Source: an uncultured Bacteriovoracaceae bacterium (GTDB taxonomy: Bacteria > Bdellovibrionota > Bacteriovoracia > Bacteriovoracales > Bacteriovoracaceae). Taken from it: a DNA stretch of 64,000 nucleotides. The notes under the pieces are model-generated. The model was not told the origin of the DNA. It did no database searches and was given only the letters and a program-made list of their open reading frames with translations. A program made the translations under genes and the position numbers. Where the stretch lies: contig CALIJZ010000006.1 of assembly GCA_938017795.1 (NCBI GenBank), positions 1-64,000 on the forward strand. Direction: 5' to 3'. Below are positions 25,144 to 33,134 of the stretch, piece after piece (the first letter of the stretch is position 1; every line of letters starts with the position of its first letter).

Positions 25144-26366
25144 TGGAGTTTTTAAAGTTTGCTACTATTGGTTCTGTTGATGATGGCAAAAGTACATTAA
25201 TTGGTAGGCTTTTATTTGAAACAAATAATTTATACGATGATCAGATTAAATCCATCTCAGTGGATCAAAACACTAAGGACATTAACTTTGCTCATGTAAC
25301 TGATGGCCTAAAAGCTGAAAGAGAACAAGGAATTACGATTGATGTAGCTTATAGATACTTCAGTACTGAGAAGCGAAAGTTTATGATTGTAGATTGTCCA
25401 GGGCATATAGAATATACACGTAATATGATAACCGGAACATCACAAGTTAATTTAGCATTAGTTCTTGTTGATGCCAGACATGGGATTGTAGAACAAACTA
25501 AAAGACATATTTTTCTTAGTTCCCTTATGGGCGTTAAACACTTGGCCATTCTTGTTAATAAACTAGACTTAGAAAACTATTCAGAAGAAGTATATTCTAA
25601 AATTGTTGATGACTGTAAAACGTTTTTAAAGAAAATTGATATTCCCGATGTTCGCTTTATGCCAATTAGTGCTTTAAAGGGTGATAATATAATAAGCCGA
25701 AGTGAAAATATGCCATGGTATAAAGGTATTTATTTATTGGAGCTACTTAATACTGTCCATATCTCTTCTGATGAAAATTTAATTGATGCCAGATTTCCAG
25801 TTCAACTGGTTAGTAGGTCTGATCAGAATGTTAGATCTTATGTGGGAACTATTTTAAGTGGAAGCTTTAGAGTTGGAGAAAAAGTAAAAGTTTTACCATC
25901 AGGAATGGAATCTCAAATAAAAAGAATTTCAAATATTAATAAAGAATTTCAACATGCTATGGCAGGTGATTGGGTAAATATTGAGCTTGAGGGAGATGTA
26001 GATATTTCTCGAGGTGATCTTCTATGTAGAGAAAATAATCAGCCTACGATTAAACAAGATATAGATTGTATGATTTGTTGGCTTGATAAAGAGAAGCTAA
26101 ATCCTTCTAAGAAATATCTCATAAAACATCTCCATCAAGAGGTAATGTGTATTTTCAAGGAAGTTTTATACAAAATTAGTATAGAGTCCTTAAATAGAGA
26201 AATGGGAGAGAATCTTAATATTGGCATAAACGAGATAGGCAGAGTCAAATTAAGGACAACAAAAGGCCTCATTTGTGATTCTTTTAAAAAAAATAATAGA
26301 ACCGGGAGCTTTATTATTATAGATCGTTTTAATAATCAAACAGTAGCAGCGGGAATGATTCTTTAA
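25143..26366 (+). CDS. cysN: Sulfate adenylyltransferase large subunit (GTPase)
   Basis: 407 residues. GTPase motifs: GSVDDGKST (residues 10-18), the switch region with AEREQGITIDVAY, DCPGH, and NKLD. It is shorter than enterobacterial CysN (about 475 residues) but within the range of other bacteria; no CysC domain is fused because cysC follows as its own gene. GTP hydrolysis drives APS formation with CysD. The ATG overlaps the cysD stop, and its own stop overlaps the cysC start. Confidence 0.95.
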   Translation: MEFLKFATIGSVDDGKSTLIGRLLFETNNLYDDQIKSISVDQNTKDINFAHVTDGLKAEREQGITIDVAYRYFSTEKRKFMIVDCPGHIEYTRNMITGTSQVNLALVLVDARHGIVEQTKRHIFLSSLMGVKHLAILVNKLDLENYSEEVYSKIVDDCKTFLKKIDIPDVRFMPISALKGDNIISRSENMPWYKGIYLLELLNTVHISSDENLIDARFPVQLVSRSDQNVRSYVGTILSGSFRVGEKVKVLPSGMESQIKRISNINKEFQHAMAGDWVNIELEGDVDISRGDLLCRENNQPTIKQDIDCMICWLDKEKLNPSKKYLIKHLHQEVMCIFKEVLYKISIESLNREMGENLNIGINEIGRVKLRTTKGLICDSFKKNNRTGSFIIIDRFNNQTVAAGMIL

Positions 26367-26950
26367 TGAAAGGCAGAGATACACGATTTAGATTTGATGA
26401 AAATCACAGAACTCTAAAAAGTGAAATTACTTCTTCAAATGGTTTCATATTTTGGTTTTTTGGATTATCAGCTTCAGGTAAGTCGACATATGTTAATGAG
26501 TTATGTTCTAAGCTTCTTCGAAAAAAAATTTATACAGTCATTTTGGATGGAGATGATTTCAGATCAAGCTTTTCAAAAGACTTAGGATTTTCTAAAAAAG
26601 ATAGAGAGTTAAATTTAATTAGAGCAGCTAATATAGCTAAAAGTTATGCGGATAACTCAGCAATAGTTTTATGTAGCTTTATTTCACCCCTAAGAGAGAT
26701 ACGAGAAAAAATTTATCCTCTTCTTGGAGAGAATTATTCAAGCATTGAAGTGAATACTCCACTTGAAGAATGTATTAAAAGGGACCCAAAAGGACTTTAT
26801 AAGAAAGCTCAAAATGGAGAACTTGAAAATATGACTGGAATTAATTCTCCTTTCGAAGGTGCTCAAAAAAATGAATTAAAGTTAAGCGAGCTAAATGAAG
26901 ACTTTTTCATTGAAAAAATCAAAATCAATAAAAATTCGTATAAGAGATAA
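26366..26950 (+). CDS. cysC: Adenylyl-sulfate kinase
   Basis: 194 residues. Walker A is FGLSASGKST (residues 32-41). LDGDDFR replaces the usual LDGDNVR, and the APS-binding segment DPKGLYKKAQNGEL plus GINSPFEG is conserved. It phosphorylates APS to PAPS, the donor for the sulfotransferase at 21569. Last gene of the cysDNC set. A separate cysC without reductive genes favours sulfation of a product over cysteine supply. Confidence 0.95.
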   Translation: MKGRDTRFRFDENHRTLKSEITSSNGFIFWFFGLSASGKSTYVNELCSKLLRKKIYTVILDGDDFRSSFSKDLGFSKKDRELNLIRAANIAKSYADNSAIVLCSFISPLREIREKIYPLLGENYSSIEVNTPLEECIKRDPKGLYKKAQNGELENMTGINSPFEGAQKNELKLSELNEDFFIEKIKINKNSYKR

Positions 26951-27044
26951 ATGTAGCAACAAAAACAGTCAGGTAACTTGGCTTTTATGTAGCAATTATT
27001 TACAAGGTTAAGTAAGAAGCCCGATCAATGTTAAAATAAAAATT

Positions 27045-27590
27045 ATGAAATATATCTGTCTCATTTGTGTAATTACTTTAGCATCTTGTTTTAAGAGAGT
27101 TTCTTCATCTGTTGGTCAAAAAGAAACTTTAAAAGTTAAATCAGATGTTTCAAAAGACAATAATGGAGATGAAGCCGAGTTACCAGATTCAACTACGACT
27201 ACTTCTACTACAACATCAACAACCTCAACAAGTACCACAACCACAACTACAACTTCGACTAGCTCAACAACAACTACCACTTTACAAAAAACTGTAACTT
27301 TTGATCAATTTAAAAAAGTAATATCTGATCATTGTATAAATTGTCATCAAGCAGGTGGACAGGCAAATACAATGGACTTTGATAATATTGACGGTTTTAT
27401 AGAAGCTCAATTTGTCATAAAAGGACAATGGGAAATGTCTCCGCTTTTATATAGGTCTAAGTTTTATGACGATGACCCAGATAGCGACCCTGGAAAAGTA
27501 GACTCAGCCAGACAAGACATGCCAAGAAATTCAGCAAGCTATGATGAAGATGATTATAAATTATTGAAGCAATTTATCTTAGAGCTTTAA
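27045..27590 (+). CDS. Lipoprotein with Thr/Ser linker and a c-type heme motif
   Basis: 181 residues. The lipoprotein signal ends in LASC (Cys15). Residues 49-79 are almost only threonine and serine (bases 27189-27281), a flexible linker. A small domain follows with the heme-attachment motif CINCH (97-101) and a possible axial methionine in DMPRNS. This resembles the single-heme cytochrome domains placed on tethers in other Deltaproteobacteria-like lipoproteins. A role in periplasmic electron transfer or sensing is likely but unproven. It converges with the DUF2914-type gene. Confidence 0.75.
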   Translation: MKYICLICVITLASCFKRVSSSVGQKETLKVKSDVSKDNNGDEAELPDSTTTTSTTTSTTSTSTTTTTTTSTSSTTTTTLQKTVTFDQFKKVISDHCINCHQAGGQANTMDFDNIDGFIEAQFVIKGQWEMSPLLYRSKFYDDDPDSDPGKVDSARQDMPRNSASYDEDDYKLLKQFILEL

Positions 27591-28669
27591 TATATATCTA
27601 CTGAATAACTAGACCTATCCATGGATTGAACTTTAATTACGTTCAAACTTATACTACCTACTTCTCTATTATCTTTTGTTAAAACAGATGCTCTCCATTT
27701 ACCTGGCGTGAAGTTTTTCTTATAAGTAACCCCGCGGAACCCACCGGATCTTCCACCAACAATTTTAACCGGTATGGCATCACTGTTTGTCCATTTCTCG
27801 TTAATGAGTGTAGACCACTTAACAACAACTGAGTCAGAAAAAGTATTTGGAGAATAAATAGCGAAGAACAAGTGGATGATAGATTGATCATCAAAATAAA
27901 AATCTTGATCGCCTTTATGCCAAAACTTCCACCATGGTTTTTGGTGATAGCATCTATATTGGTAATTTGATTTTTCAATCTTTTGATAAATTCCTATATC
28001 TTTAATTGCAACAGGAATTGGAGGTAAAACTTTGAAGAGATAAAAAAGCAAGAAAAATATGCAAGCTGCACTTGAGGGAATAGTGAATTCATTGAAAACA
28101 GATTTTTTTAATATTTTTTGATAAGTAAAGCTCAAGATAGCTATAAGAATAATACTGATTAGTAGACCTAGGAAAAATGAACTTTTCCCTACTTCTCCCA
28201 AAAAGATCGGAGTCAAATAACTAAAGTAAGAAACTAGGCAAATCCCTACTAAAAGAGATTTAAAGTATTTACCGAATCTAACAAATCTTGGGAGTTCATT
28301 AGCTATCATGAAAGATACAATTATAAATAAAAATAAAAAAGAATTTAAAAAAGAGGAGCTTTTAAAATAAAAAATTGTAAATACACTTAAAAGACTTCCG
28401 ATAGAGAAGTGAAAAATTAAATCATAATATTTAGAAAAAAGTTGAAAGATTCTAGAATCATTAAATCGATTATTTTCTAGATCTACAAATGAGTAAACTA
28501 AAAGTGAACAAGCAAAGAATAAATAAATCCCTTGGCTAATTAAATTATAGCGATCATCAACTTCGCCGATAGTTATAACATCAAATAAAAATCCACCTAG
28601 GAAAAATAAGACATCCCAGTGTTTTTTAAGTGAATTGGCTATATGTCGAATGTTATTTTGACTGGACAA
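27587..28669 (-). CDS. Membrane protein with C-terminal DUF2914-like domain
   Basis: 360 residues: about seven to eight predicted membrane helices to residue 225, then a soluble C-terminal domain (about 235-350) with PWWKFWHKGDQDFYFDD and GGFRGVTYKKNFTPGKWR, which I recognise as DUF2914-like. The start is a TTG at 28669 inside the end of xthA; AAGGG lies about nine bases before it. The 31-base overlap implies coupling to xthA, but the function is unknown. Confidence 0.65.
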   Translation of the reverse strand: MSSQNNIRHIANSLKKHWDVLFFLGGFLFDVITIGEVDDRYNLISQGIYLFFACSLLVYSFVDLENNRFNDSRIFQLFSKYYDLIFHFSIGSLLSVFTIFYFKSSSFLNSFLFLFIIVSFMIANELPRFVRFGKYFKSLLVGICLVSYFSYLTPIFLGEVGKSSFFLGLLISIILIAILSFTYQKILKKSVFNEFTIPSSAACIFFLLFYLFKVLPPIPVAIKDIGIYQKIEKSNYQYRCYHQKPWWKFWHKGDQDFYFDDQSIIHLFFAIYSPNTFSDSVVVKWSTLINEKWTNSDAIPVKIVGGRSGGFRGVTYKKNFTPGKWRASVLTKDNREVGSISLNVIKVQSMDRSSYSVDIY

Positions 28670-29421
28670 TGATCTGACCCTTTTATTTTAGTTAAGTGTT
28701 CACATTTCTTAACATTTTGAAGAAACTCTTTGTTTGTAAAAAAATAATCAATCCGCCACCCAACGTTTTTTTCTCTACATCCAGCTCGGTAACTCCACCA
28801 ACTATAAACATCTTTCTTGTTCGGGTTTAGCTCTCTGAAGCAATCTCGGTAACCCTGCTTATAAAACTTATCAATCCACTCTCTTTCAATCGGTAGAAAA
28901 CCAGTTGTTTTTTTATTGCTCTTTGGATTTTTTAAATCAATCTCTTTGTGAGCGGTATTATAGTCACCGCAAATAATGATTGGTTTGTTATGAGCTTTTT
29001 GAAGTCGATTGGAGAGCTTTCTAATTTCTTCAGAATATTCAAGCTTATAGGGAACTCTTCCATGATCTCTTTGCCCGTTTGGGAAATAACAATTTAATAA
29101 AATATACTTATCAAAATGATGAACAAGTGTTCTGCCTTCAATGAAAAACTTTTTTTGTTTTAATCCGATTTGAGTCTCTAGTGGAACCTTTTTAGTTAAG
29201 GTCATAACACCAGAGTATCCCTTTCTTTTTGTACTAGAGTGAGAAATGGCAGTGTATTTTTTATGATTTAAAAGCTCTTCGGGTATGTCTTCACGGTTTG
29301 CCTTGATCTCTTGAATGCAAATTACGTCTAAATTGCTTCTGTTTAGCCAAGATAAGAACCCTTTTTTAGATACGGCCCTGATTCCATTCACATTCCAAGT
29401 AACAATATTAAGTTTTGACAT
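28639..29421 (-). CDS. xthA: Exodeoxyribonuclease III
   Basis: 260 residues from the ATG at 29421. An upstream TTG/ATG would add 25 residues that the family lacks, and the protein then begins with LNIVTWNVNGIRA as expected. Active-site motifs: ICIQEIKA (metal-binding glutamate), GDYNTAH, and the C-terminal GSDHCPV. It removes abasic sites and 3' blocking groups in base-excision repair. Length and motifs match the ExoIII/AP-endonuclease family well. Confidence 0.9.
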   Translation of the reverse strand: MSKLNIVTWNVNGIRAVSKKGFLSWLNRSNLDVICIQEIKANREDIPEELLNHKKYTAISHSSTKRKGYSGVMTLTKKVPLETQIGLKQKKFFIEGRTLVHHFDKYILLNCYFPNGQRDHGRVPYKLEYSEEIRKLSNRLQKAHNKPIIICGDYNTAHKEIDLKNPKSNKKTTGFLPIEREWIDKFYKQGYRDCFRELNPNKKDVYSWWSYRAGCREKNVGWRIDYFFTNKEFLQNVKKCEHLTKIKGSDHCPVKITFDI

Positions 29422-29536
29422 ATTTTTGATTGTAGATAATGATGTATCGAGTTTAAAACGCAATGCGAAATTTATTTTATTCGATTTTTTGTCCATTTAT
29501 ATGTATATAATTTGAATTTCCGATAATTAAGAGTAG

Positions 29537-29552
29537 TTTCAATTAATTGAAA
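29537..29552. promoter_or_regulatory. Perfect 16-bp palindrome upstream of secE
   Basis: TTTCAATTAATTGAAA is a perfect inverted repeat centred 36 bases before the secE start, just upstream of the GGAGGA ribosome site. It may be an operator for the ribosome/RNA-polymerase operon; its position near the likely promoter is suggestive only. Confidence 0.35.
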
Positions 29553-29580
29553 TATAGTTATTTATCCATTTGGAGGAGCC

Positions 29581-29985
29581 TTGAGCACGAACACCCGAAA
29601 AGCAAATACATCAAAGTGGTTGAACGCAAGTGTTGCAATTACTTGTGTTATTTTATTATTTCTTTGCATTAGATTTTTTAAAGTCATTGGCGAATGGTTT
29701 GAACTAGAAGTTCAATTTGGTTCTTATACCGTTGTGTCTCAAGCTGCATCTGTTTTAATTGCGCTTGCTAGTTTTATTTATATACAAAAAAATCAAAAAG
29801 TTTCTACGTTTTTAAAGGACTCTTTTACAGAGGTTATTAAGGTTGTTTTTCCTGATAGAAACGAAACATTATCAATGACTTGGAAAGTAATGATCCTTGT
29901 TACAATTTGTGGATTTCTTTTAGGTGTTTTTGATTACGCATCAACGTGGTTTTTAAGTTTATTACCTGGTTGGTTTTTAGGATAA
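29581..29985 (+). CDS. secE: Preprotein translocase subunit SecE
   Basis: 134 residues with three membrane helices (about 17-35, 44-64 and 100-118), as in enterobacterial SecE. The conserved segment VVFPDRNETLSMTWKV precedes the last helix. The start is a TTG at 29581 with GGAGGAG just upstream. SecE clamps SecY in the Sec channel. It is followed four bases later by nusG, the standard order. No tRNA-Trp or tuf gene precedes it. Confidence 0.9.
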   Translation: MSTNTRKANTSKWLNASVAITCVILLFLCIRFFKVIGEWFELEVQFGSYTVVSQAASVLIALASFIYIQKNQKVSTFLKDSFTEVIKVVFPDRNETLSMTWKVMILVTICGFLLGVFDYASTWFLSLLPGWFLG

Positions 29986-29988
29986 ATT

Positions 29989-30693
29989 ATGATGAGTGAA
30001 GAAAATAATTCTGTTGATGAACAAGAAGTTGTAGAAGAAACAACGACTGAGTCTGTAGAAGCAAAAGAAGAAGTAGAAGCAAAAAGTGAAGAAGTCGCCG
30101 ATGCTGATGGTGAAGAAACTGAAGAAGAAGAAGATCGAGGTCCTCTTGCTCGTGGTGATTCTCCAGAATTTAAATGGTATGTAGTTCACGTCTTCAGTGG
30201 TTTTGAGCATCGAGTCAAAAAAACACTAGTAGATAGAATTGTTAATCATAAAATGACTGAATACTTTGCTGAAATCTTTTTACCTGAAGAAGACGTTACG
30301 ATTAACGTTAAAGGTAAGAAGAGGAACATGAAAAAGAAGTTTTTCCCAGGTTACCTGATCGTTAAGATGATACTAAACGATAAAACTTGGCATTTAGTGA
30401 AAAATACTGATAAGATCACGGGCTTTGTAAGTGGTGATAAATCTAAACCTAGTCCTATTAAAGAAGAAGAGGCAGCTTTTCTACTTGGTCAGGCTAAGGA
30501 AGGATTTAAAACTAAGAAGACTCTCTCAAGCTTTAGTGAAGGAGATTCTGTCAAAGTTATTGAAGGTCCATTTGCATCATTCGTTGGAACAGTTGAGATG
30601 GTAAATGATAAAGGAAAGTTGAAAGTAAATGTTTCAATTTTTGGTAGACCAACACCTGTGGAGTTAGATGCTTCACAAGTAGAGAAAGCATAA
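29989..30693 (+). CDS. nusG: Transcription termination/antitermination factor NusG with acidic N-terminal extension
   Basis: 234 residues, against about 180 for standard NusG. Residues 1-50 are a strongly acidic, Glu/Val/Thr-rich extension. The NGN domain begins at KWYVVHVFSGFEHRV, with FFPGYLIVKM in the RNA-polymerase-binding part, and a KOW domain follows (VKVIEGPFASFVGTV). AGGA precedes the ATG pair. It couples RNA polymerase to ribosomes or Rho. The acidic tail is unusual and is matched in spirit by the tail on L10 in the same operon. Confidence 0.93.
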   Translation: MMSEENNSVDEQEVVEETTTESVEAKEEVEAKSEEVADADGEETEEEEDRGPLARGDSPEFKWYVVHVFSGFEHRVKKTLVDRIVNHKMTEYFAEIFLPEEDVTINVKGKKRNMKKKFFPGYLIVKMILNDKTWHLVKNTDKITGFVSGDKSKPSPIKEEEAAFLLGQAKEGFKTKKTLSSFSEGDSVKVIEGPFASFVGTVEMVNDKGKLKVNVSIFGRPTPVELDASQVEKA

Positions 30694-30711
30694 AGTTATA
30701 CGGAGTAATAT

Positions 30712-31140
30712 ATGGCAAAGAAAGTTACAGGTTTTATTAAATTACAAATTGAAGGTGGTAAAGCAAATCCATCTCCACCAATTGGTCCAGCTCTTGGGCA
30801 AAAAGGTGTAAATATCATGGATTTTTGCAAGGCCTTTAATGCAAAAACTCAAAAAGATGCTGGAACAGTTTTTCCAACTATCATTACAGTTTACTCTGAT
30901 AGATCGTTTACTTTTATTACTAAGACGCCACCGGCTTCTTATTTAATTAAAAAAGATCTTAAACTTAAGTCTGGTGCAAATAAGCCAGGTCATGAAGTAA
31001 GAGCAACTATTAATGAAGCTCAGGTAACGAAAGTTGCTGAAGTAAAAATGCCAGATTTATCTGCAGCTGATATTGAAGCTGGAAAAAGAACTGTTGAAGG
31101 TTCATGCAGATCAATGGGATTAAAATTAGATTATAAGTAA
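30712..31140 (+). CDS. rplK: 50S ribosomal protein L11
   Basis: 142 residues, normal length. Starts [21 protein letters not shown] and carries [19 protein letters not shown], the rRNA- and release-factor-contact part, and the C-terminal domain GSCRSMGL. It follows nusG with GGAG before the ATG. Part of the GTPase-associated centre with L10 and L7/L12. Confidence 0.97.
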   Translation: MAKKVTGFIKLQIEGGKANPSPPIGPALGQKGVNIMDFCKAFNAKTQKDAGTVFPTIITVYSDRSFTFITKTPPASYLIKKDLKLKSGANKPGHEVRATINEAQVTKVAEVKMPDLSAADIEAGKRTVEGSCRSMGLKLDYK

Positions 31141-31176
31141 ATAGTTTGGTCATTGTGGCCAATTAGGAGAACGGGA

Positions 31177-31198
31177 GATAAGACTTCGTGAGCTTATC
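31177..31198 (+). promoter_or_regulatory. Hairpin between rplK and rplA
   Basis: GATAAG (31177-31182) pairs with CTTATC (31193-31198), with a bulged A and inner CTT/GAG pairs closing a CGT loop. It is 21 bases before the rplA start and is not followed by a U-run, so it is not a terminator. It could be an L1 autoregulation site, since L1 represses its own mRNA in many bacteria, but the consensus is too loose to be sure. Confidence 0.35.
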
Positions 31199-31219
31199 GA
31201 TTGAACCGGGAGATAAAAA

Positions 31220-31918
31220 ATGAAAAAACGTTCAAAAAAGTACGCTGAAGTAGCAACTAAAATTGATCCTTCAAAAAATTACTCAATCAAAGATGCAATC
31301 GCACTTGTTAAAACTTCAAATTTTGCAAAATTTGATGAATCAATTGATTTAGCTTTTAGACTTGGTGTTGATCCAAGACATGCAGATCAAATGATTAGAG
31401 GTGCTATCGTTATGCCTGGTGGAACTGGGAAAAACGTAAGAGTTGTTGTTATCACTTCTGGTGAGAATATTAAAAAAGCTGAAGAAGCTGGAGCTGACCT
31501 AGTAGGTAGTGAAGATGTTATTGCTAAGATCCAGGGTGGATGGCTTGATTTTGATAGAGTTATCGCAACTCCAGATATGATGGGAAAAGTTGGTAGAGTA
31601 GCAAGAGTTTTAGGTCCAAGAGGTTTAATGCCTAACCCAAAACTTGGAACAGTTACTACTGATGTTGCAAAAGCTGTAAGCGAGCAAAAATCAGGTAAGG
31701 TTGAATATAGAACTGATAAAACAGGGATTATTCACGTTCCAATCGGTAAGAAATCTTTTGATGAATCGAAAATTATGGAAAATTTTAATGCCATCACTAA
31801 TGCGATTGTTAAAGCAAAGCCAGCTAGTGCAAAAGGTATTTTCTTAAAATCATTAACGATAAGTACAACAATGGGCCCTGGTATCAGTATTGATACTTTT
31901 GAGGCATTAGATATATAA
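31220..31918 (+). CDS. rplA: 50S ribosomal protein L1
   Basis: 232 residues, normal length. Signature [16 protein letters not shown] near residue 130, and the C-terminal [18 protein letters not shown] precedes the ATG. L1 forms the mobile stalk at the exit side of the ribosome and is a translational repressor of the L11-L1 mRNA in many bacteria. Confidence 0.97.
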   Translation: MKKRSKKYAEVATKIDPSKNYSIKDAIALVKTSNFAKFDESIDLAFRLGVDPRHADQMIRGAIVMPGGTGKNVRVVVITSGENIKKAEEAGADLVGSEDVIAKIQGGWLDFDRVIATPDMMGKVGRVARVLGPRGLMPNPKLGTVTTDVAKAVSEQKSGKVEYRTDKTGIIHVPIGKKSFDESKIMENFNAITNAIVKAKPASAKGIFLKSLTISTTMGPGISIDTFEALDI

Positions 31919-31926
31919 CAAATAAT

Positions 31927-31986
31927 TTGGGGTTGAAGAAAGTCGGCTAAAGCGTAAGCTTATTAAGTCCTACCGAAACTCCCCTC
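31927..31986 (+). promoter_or_regulatory. L10-leader-like RNA before rplJ
   Basis: The 90-base gap between rplA and rplJ holds GGGGTTGAAGAAAGTCGGCT, then a GTAA-loop hairpin (AAGC/GCTT), then CCTACCGAAACTCCCC. The GGGGTT...CTCCCC closing pairs and the internal GAAG/CCGAAA asymmetric loop match the kink-turn leader bound by the L10(L12)4 complex, which represses rplJ-rplL translation. Recognised by pattern; not modelled. Confidence 0.65.
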
Positions 31987-32007
31987 TATAACAAAGAGGA
32001 GGTAACA

Positions 32008-32643
32008 ATGCTTACAAGAGCAAAAAAAGAAGAGATTGTTGCAGGCCTAAAAACAAGTATTGAAGAATCAAAAGCTGTGTTCTTGACGAATCTAATTGGT
32101 GTCGGAGCAAATGACTCTGTCGCTATTAGAAAAAAGGTCAGAGAAGCTGATGGTAAAGTCGTGGTAACACGAAATACTTTGTTTAAAAGAGCCGCTGCAG
32201 GAACTCATTTAGAAGACCTATTTAAAGATGTAAAAGGTCCTCACGCAATTGCATTCGCTTTCAAAGATGCACCGGGAGTTGCGAAAGTAATTTTCGAAGC
32301 AGGAAAAGAAAACGAGTTAATTGATTTCAAAGGTGGATTCTTAGGTGATAAGGCCTTAACTCCAGCAGAAGTAGAGCAACTAGCGAAACTTCCGTCTAGA
32401 GATGAGATGCTTGGAACTGTTTTAGCTACAATGATGGCACCTGTGTCAGCGTTTGCTAGAGTTTTACACGCTATTAATGAGAAGAAAGCTGAAGGAGCAC
32501 CTGCTGAAGAAGCGGCTGCACCAGCGCAGGAAGCTCCAGCGGTAGAAGCAAAAGCAGAAGAAGTAGCACCAGAGGCAAAAGCTGAAGAAGCAAAAACTGA
32601 AGAGGCCCCGGCAGATGCTAAGGCTGAAGATAATAAAGAATAA
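32008..32643 (+). CDS. rplJ: 50S ribosomal protein L10 with acidic Ala/Glu tail
   Basis: 211 residues; ordinary L10 is about 165-175. The N-terminal rRNA-binding domain and the L7/L12-binding helix (to about residue 157) look normal, for example FKGGFLGD. Residues 158-211 form an Ala-, Glu- and Pro-rich, net-acidic tail of low complexity. AGGAGG at 31997-32002 gives a strong start. L10 anchors the L7/L12 stalk. The tail is beyond the family and parallels the acidic extension on NusG. Confidence 0.96.
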   Translation: MLTRAKKEEIVAGLKTSIEESKAVFLTNLIGVGANDSVAIRKKVREADGKVVVTRNTLFKRAAAGTHLEDLFKDVKGPHAIAFAFKDAPGVAKVIFEAGKENELIDFKGGFLGDKALTPAEVEQLAKLPSRDEMLGTVLATMMAPVSAFARVLHAINEKKAEGAPAEEAAAPAQEAPAVEAKAEEVAPEAKAEEAKTEEAPADAKAEDNKE

Positions 32644-32667
32644 TATTAAATAATTAGGAGAAATAAT

Positions 32668-33033
32668 ATGAGTTTAACAAATGATCAATTAATGGAACAC
32701 ATTTCATCAATGTCTGTAATGGACCTTGCAAATCTTGTAAAAGAAATGGAAGAGAAATTTGGCGTATCTGCTGCACCTGTTGCTGTAGCTGGCGGTGGAG
32801 GTGGTGCTGCTGCTGAAGCACAAACTGAATTCTCTGTAGTTTTAAAAGCTGCAGGACCAAAGAAAATTAACGTAATTAAAGAAGTTAGAGCAATTACTGG
32901 TCTAGGTCTTAAAGAAGCAAAAGACATGGTTGAAGGAGCTCCGAAAGTTCTAAAAGAAGGTCTTGAAAAAGCTGAAGCTGAAGAGATGATGAAGAAACTT
33001 CAGGCTGCTGGAGCTGAAGCAGAACTTAAGTAA
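32668..33033 (+). CDS. rplL: 50S ribosomal protein L7/L12
   Basis: 121 residues. N-terminal dimerisation part, a Gly/Ala-rich hinge (residues about 37-53), and the C-terminal domain with [21 protein letters not shown], which recruits GTPase factors. AGGAGA is eight bases before the ATG. Multiple copies bind each L10. Confidence 0.98.
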   Translation: MSLTNDQLMEHISSMSVMDLANLVKEMEEKFGVSAAPVAVAGGGGGAAAEAQTEFSVVLKAAGPKKINVIKEVRAITGLGLKEAKDMVEGAPKVLKEGLEKAEAEEMMKKLQAAGAEAELK

Positions 33034-33050
33034 TTAAGTAGTAAGTGAAA

Positions 33051-33087
33051 AAAATCGAGGCAAACCTAGTTGTTTGTCTCGATTTTT
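33051..33087 (+). terminator. Attenuator-like hairpin between rplL and rpoB
   Basis: AAAATCGAGGCAAAC (33051-33065) pairs over 15 bases, with one G-U, with GTTTGTCTCGATTTT around the loop CTAGTT, and is followed by another T. A partial terminator or RNase III site at this place is known in Escherichia coli and lowers rpoB expression relative to the ribosomal genes; rpoB starts 48 bases later. Confidence 0.8.
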
Positions 33088-33134
33088 AATTGTGTTAAGT
33101 AAGAGAATATTAAAATTTTTTAGGAGTCATTATA

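Noticed and set aside
27189-27281. Simple-sequence repeat or CRISPR-like array
   Set aside because: The ACA/ACT/TCA runs are codons of a Thr/Ser linker in a good reading frame, with no spacer-repeat pattern.
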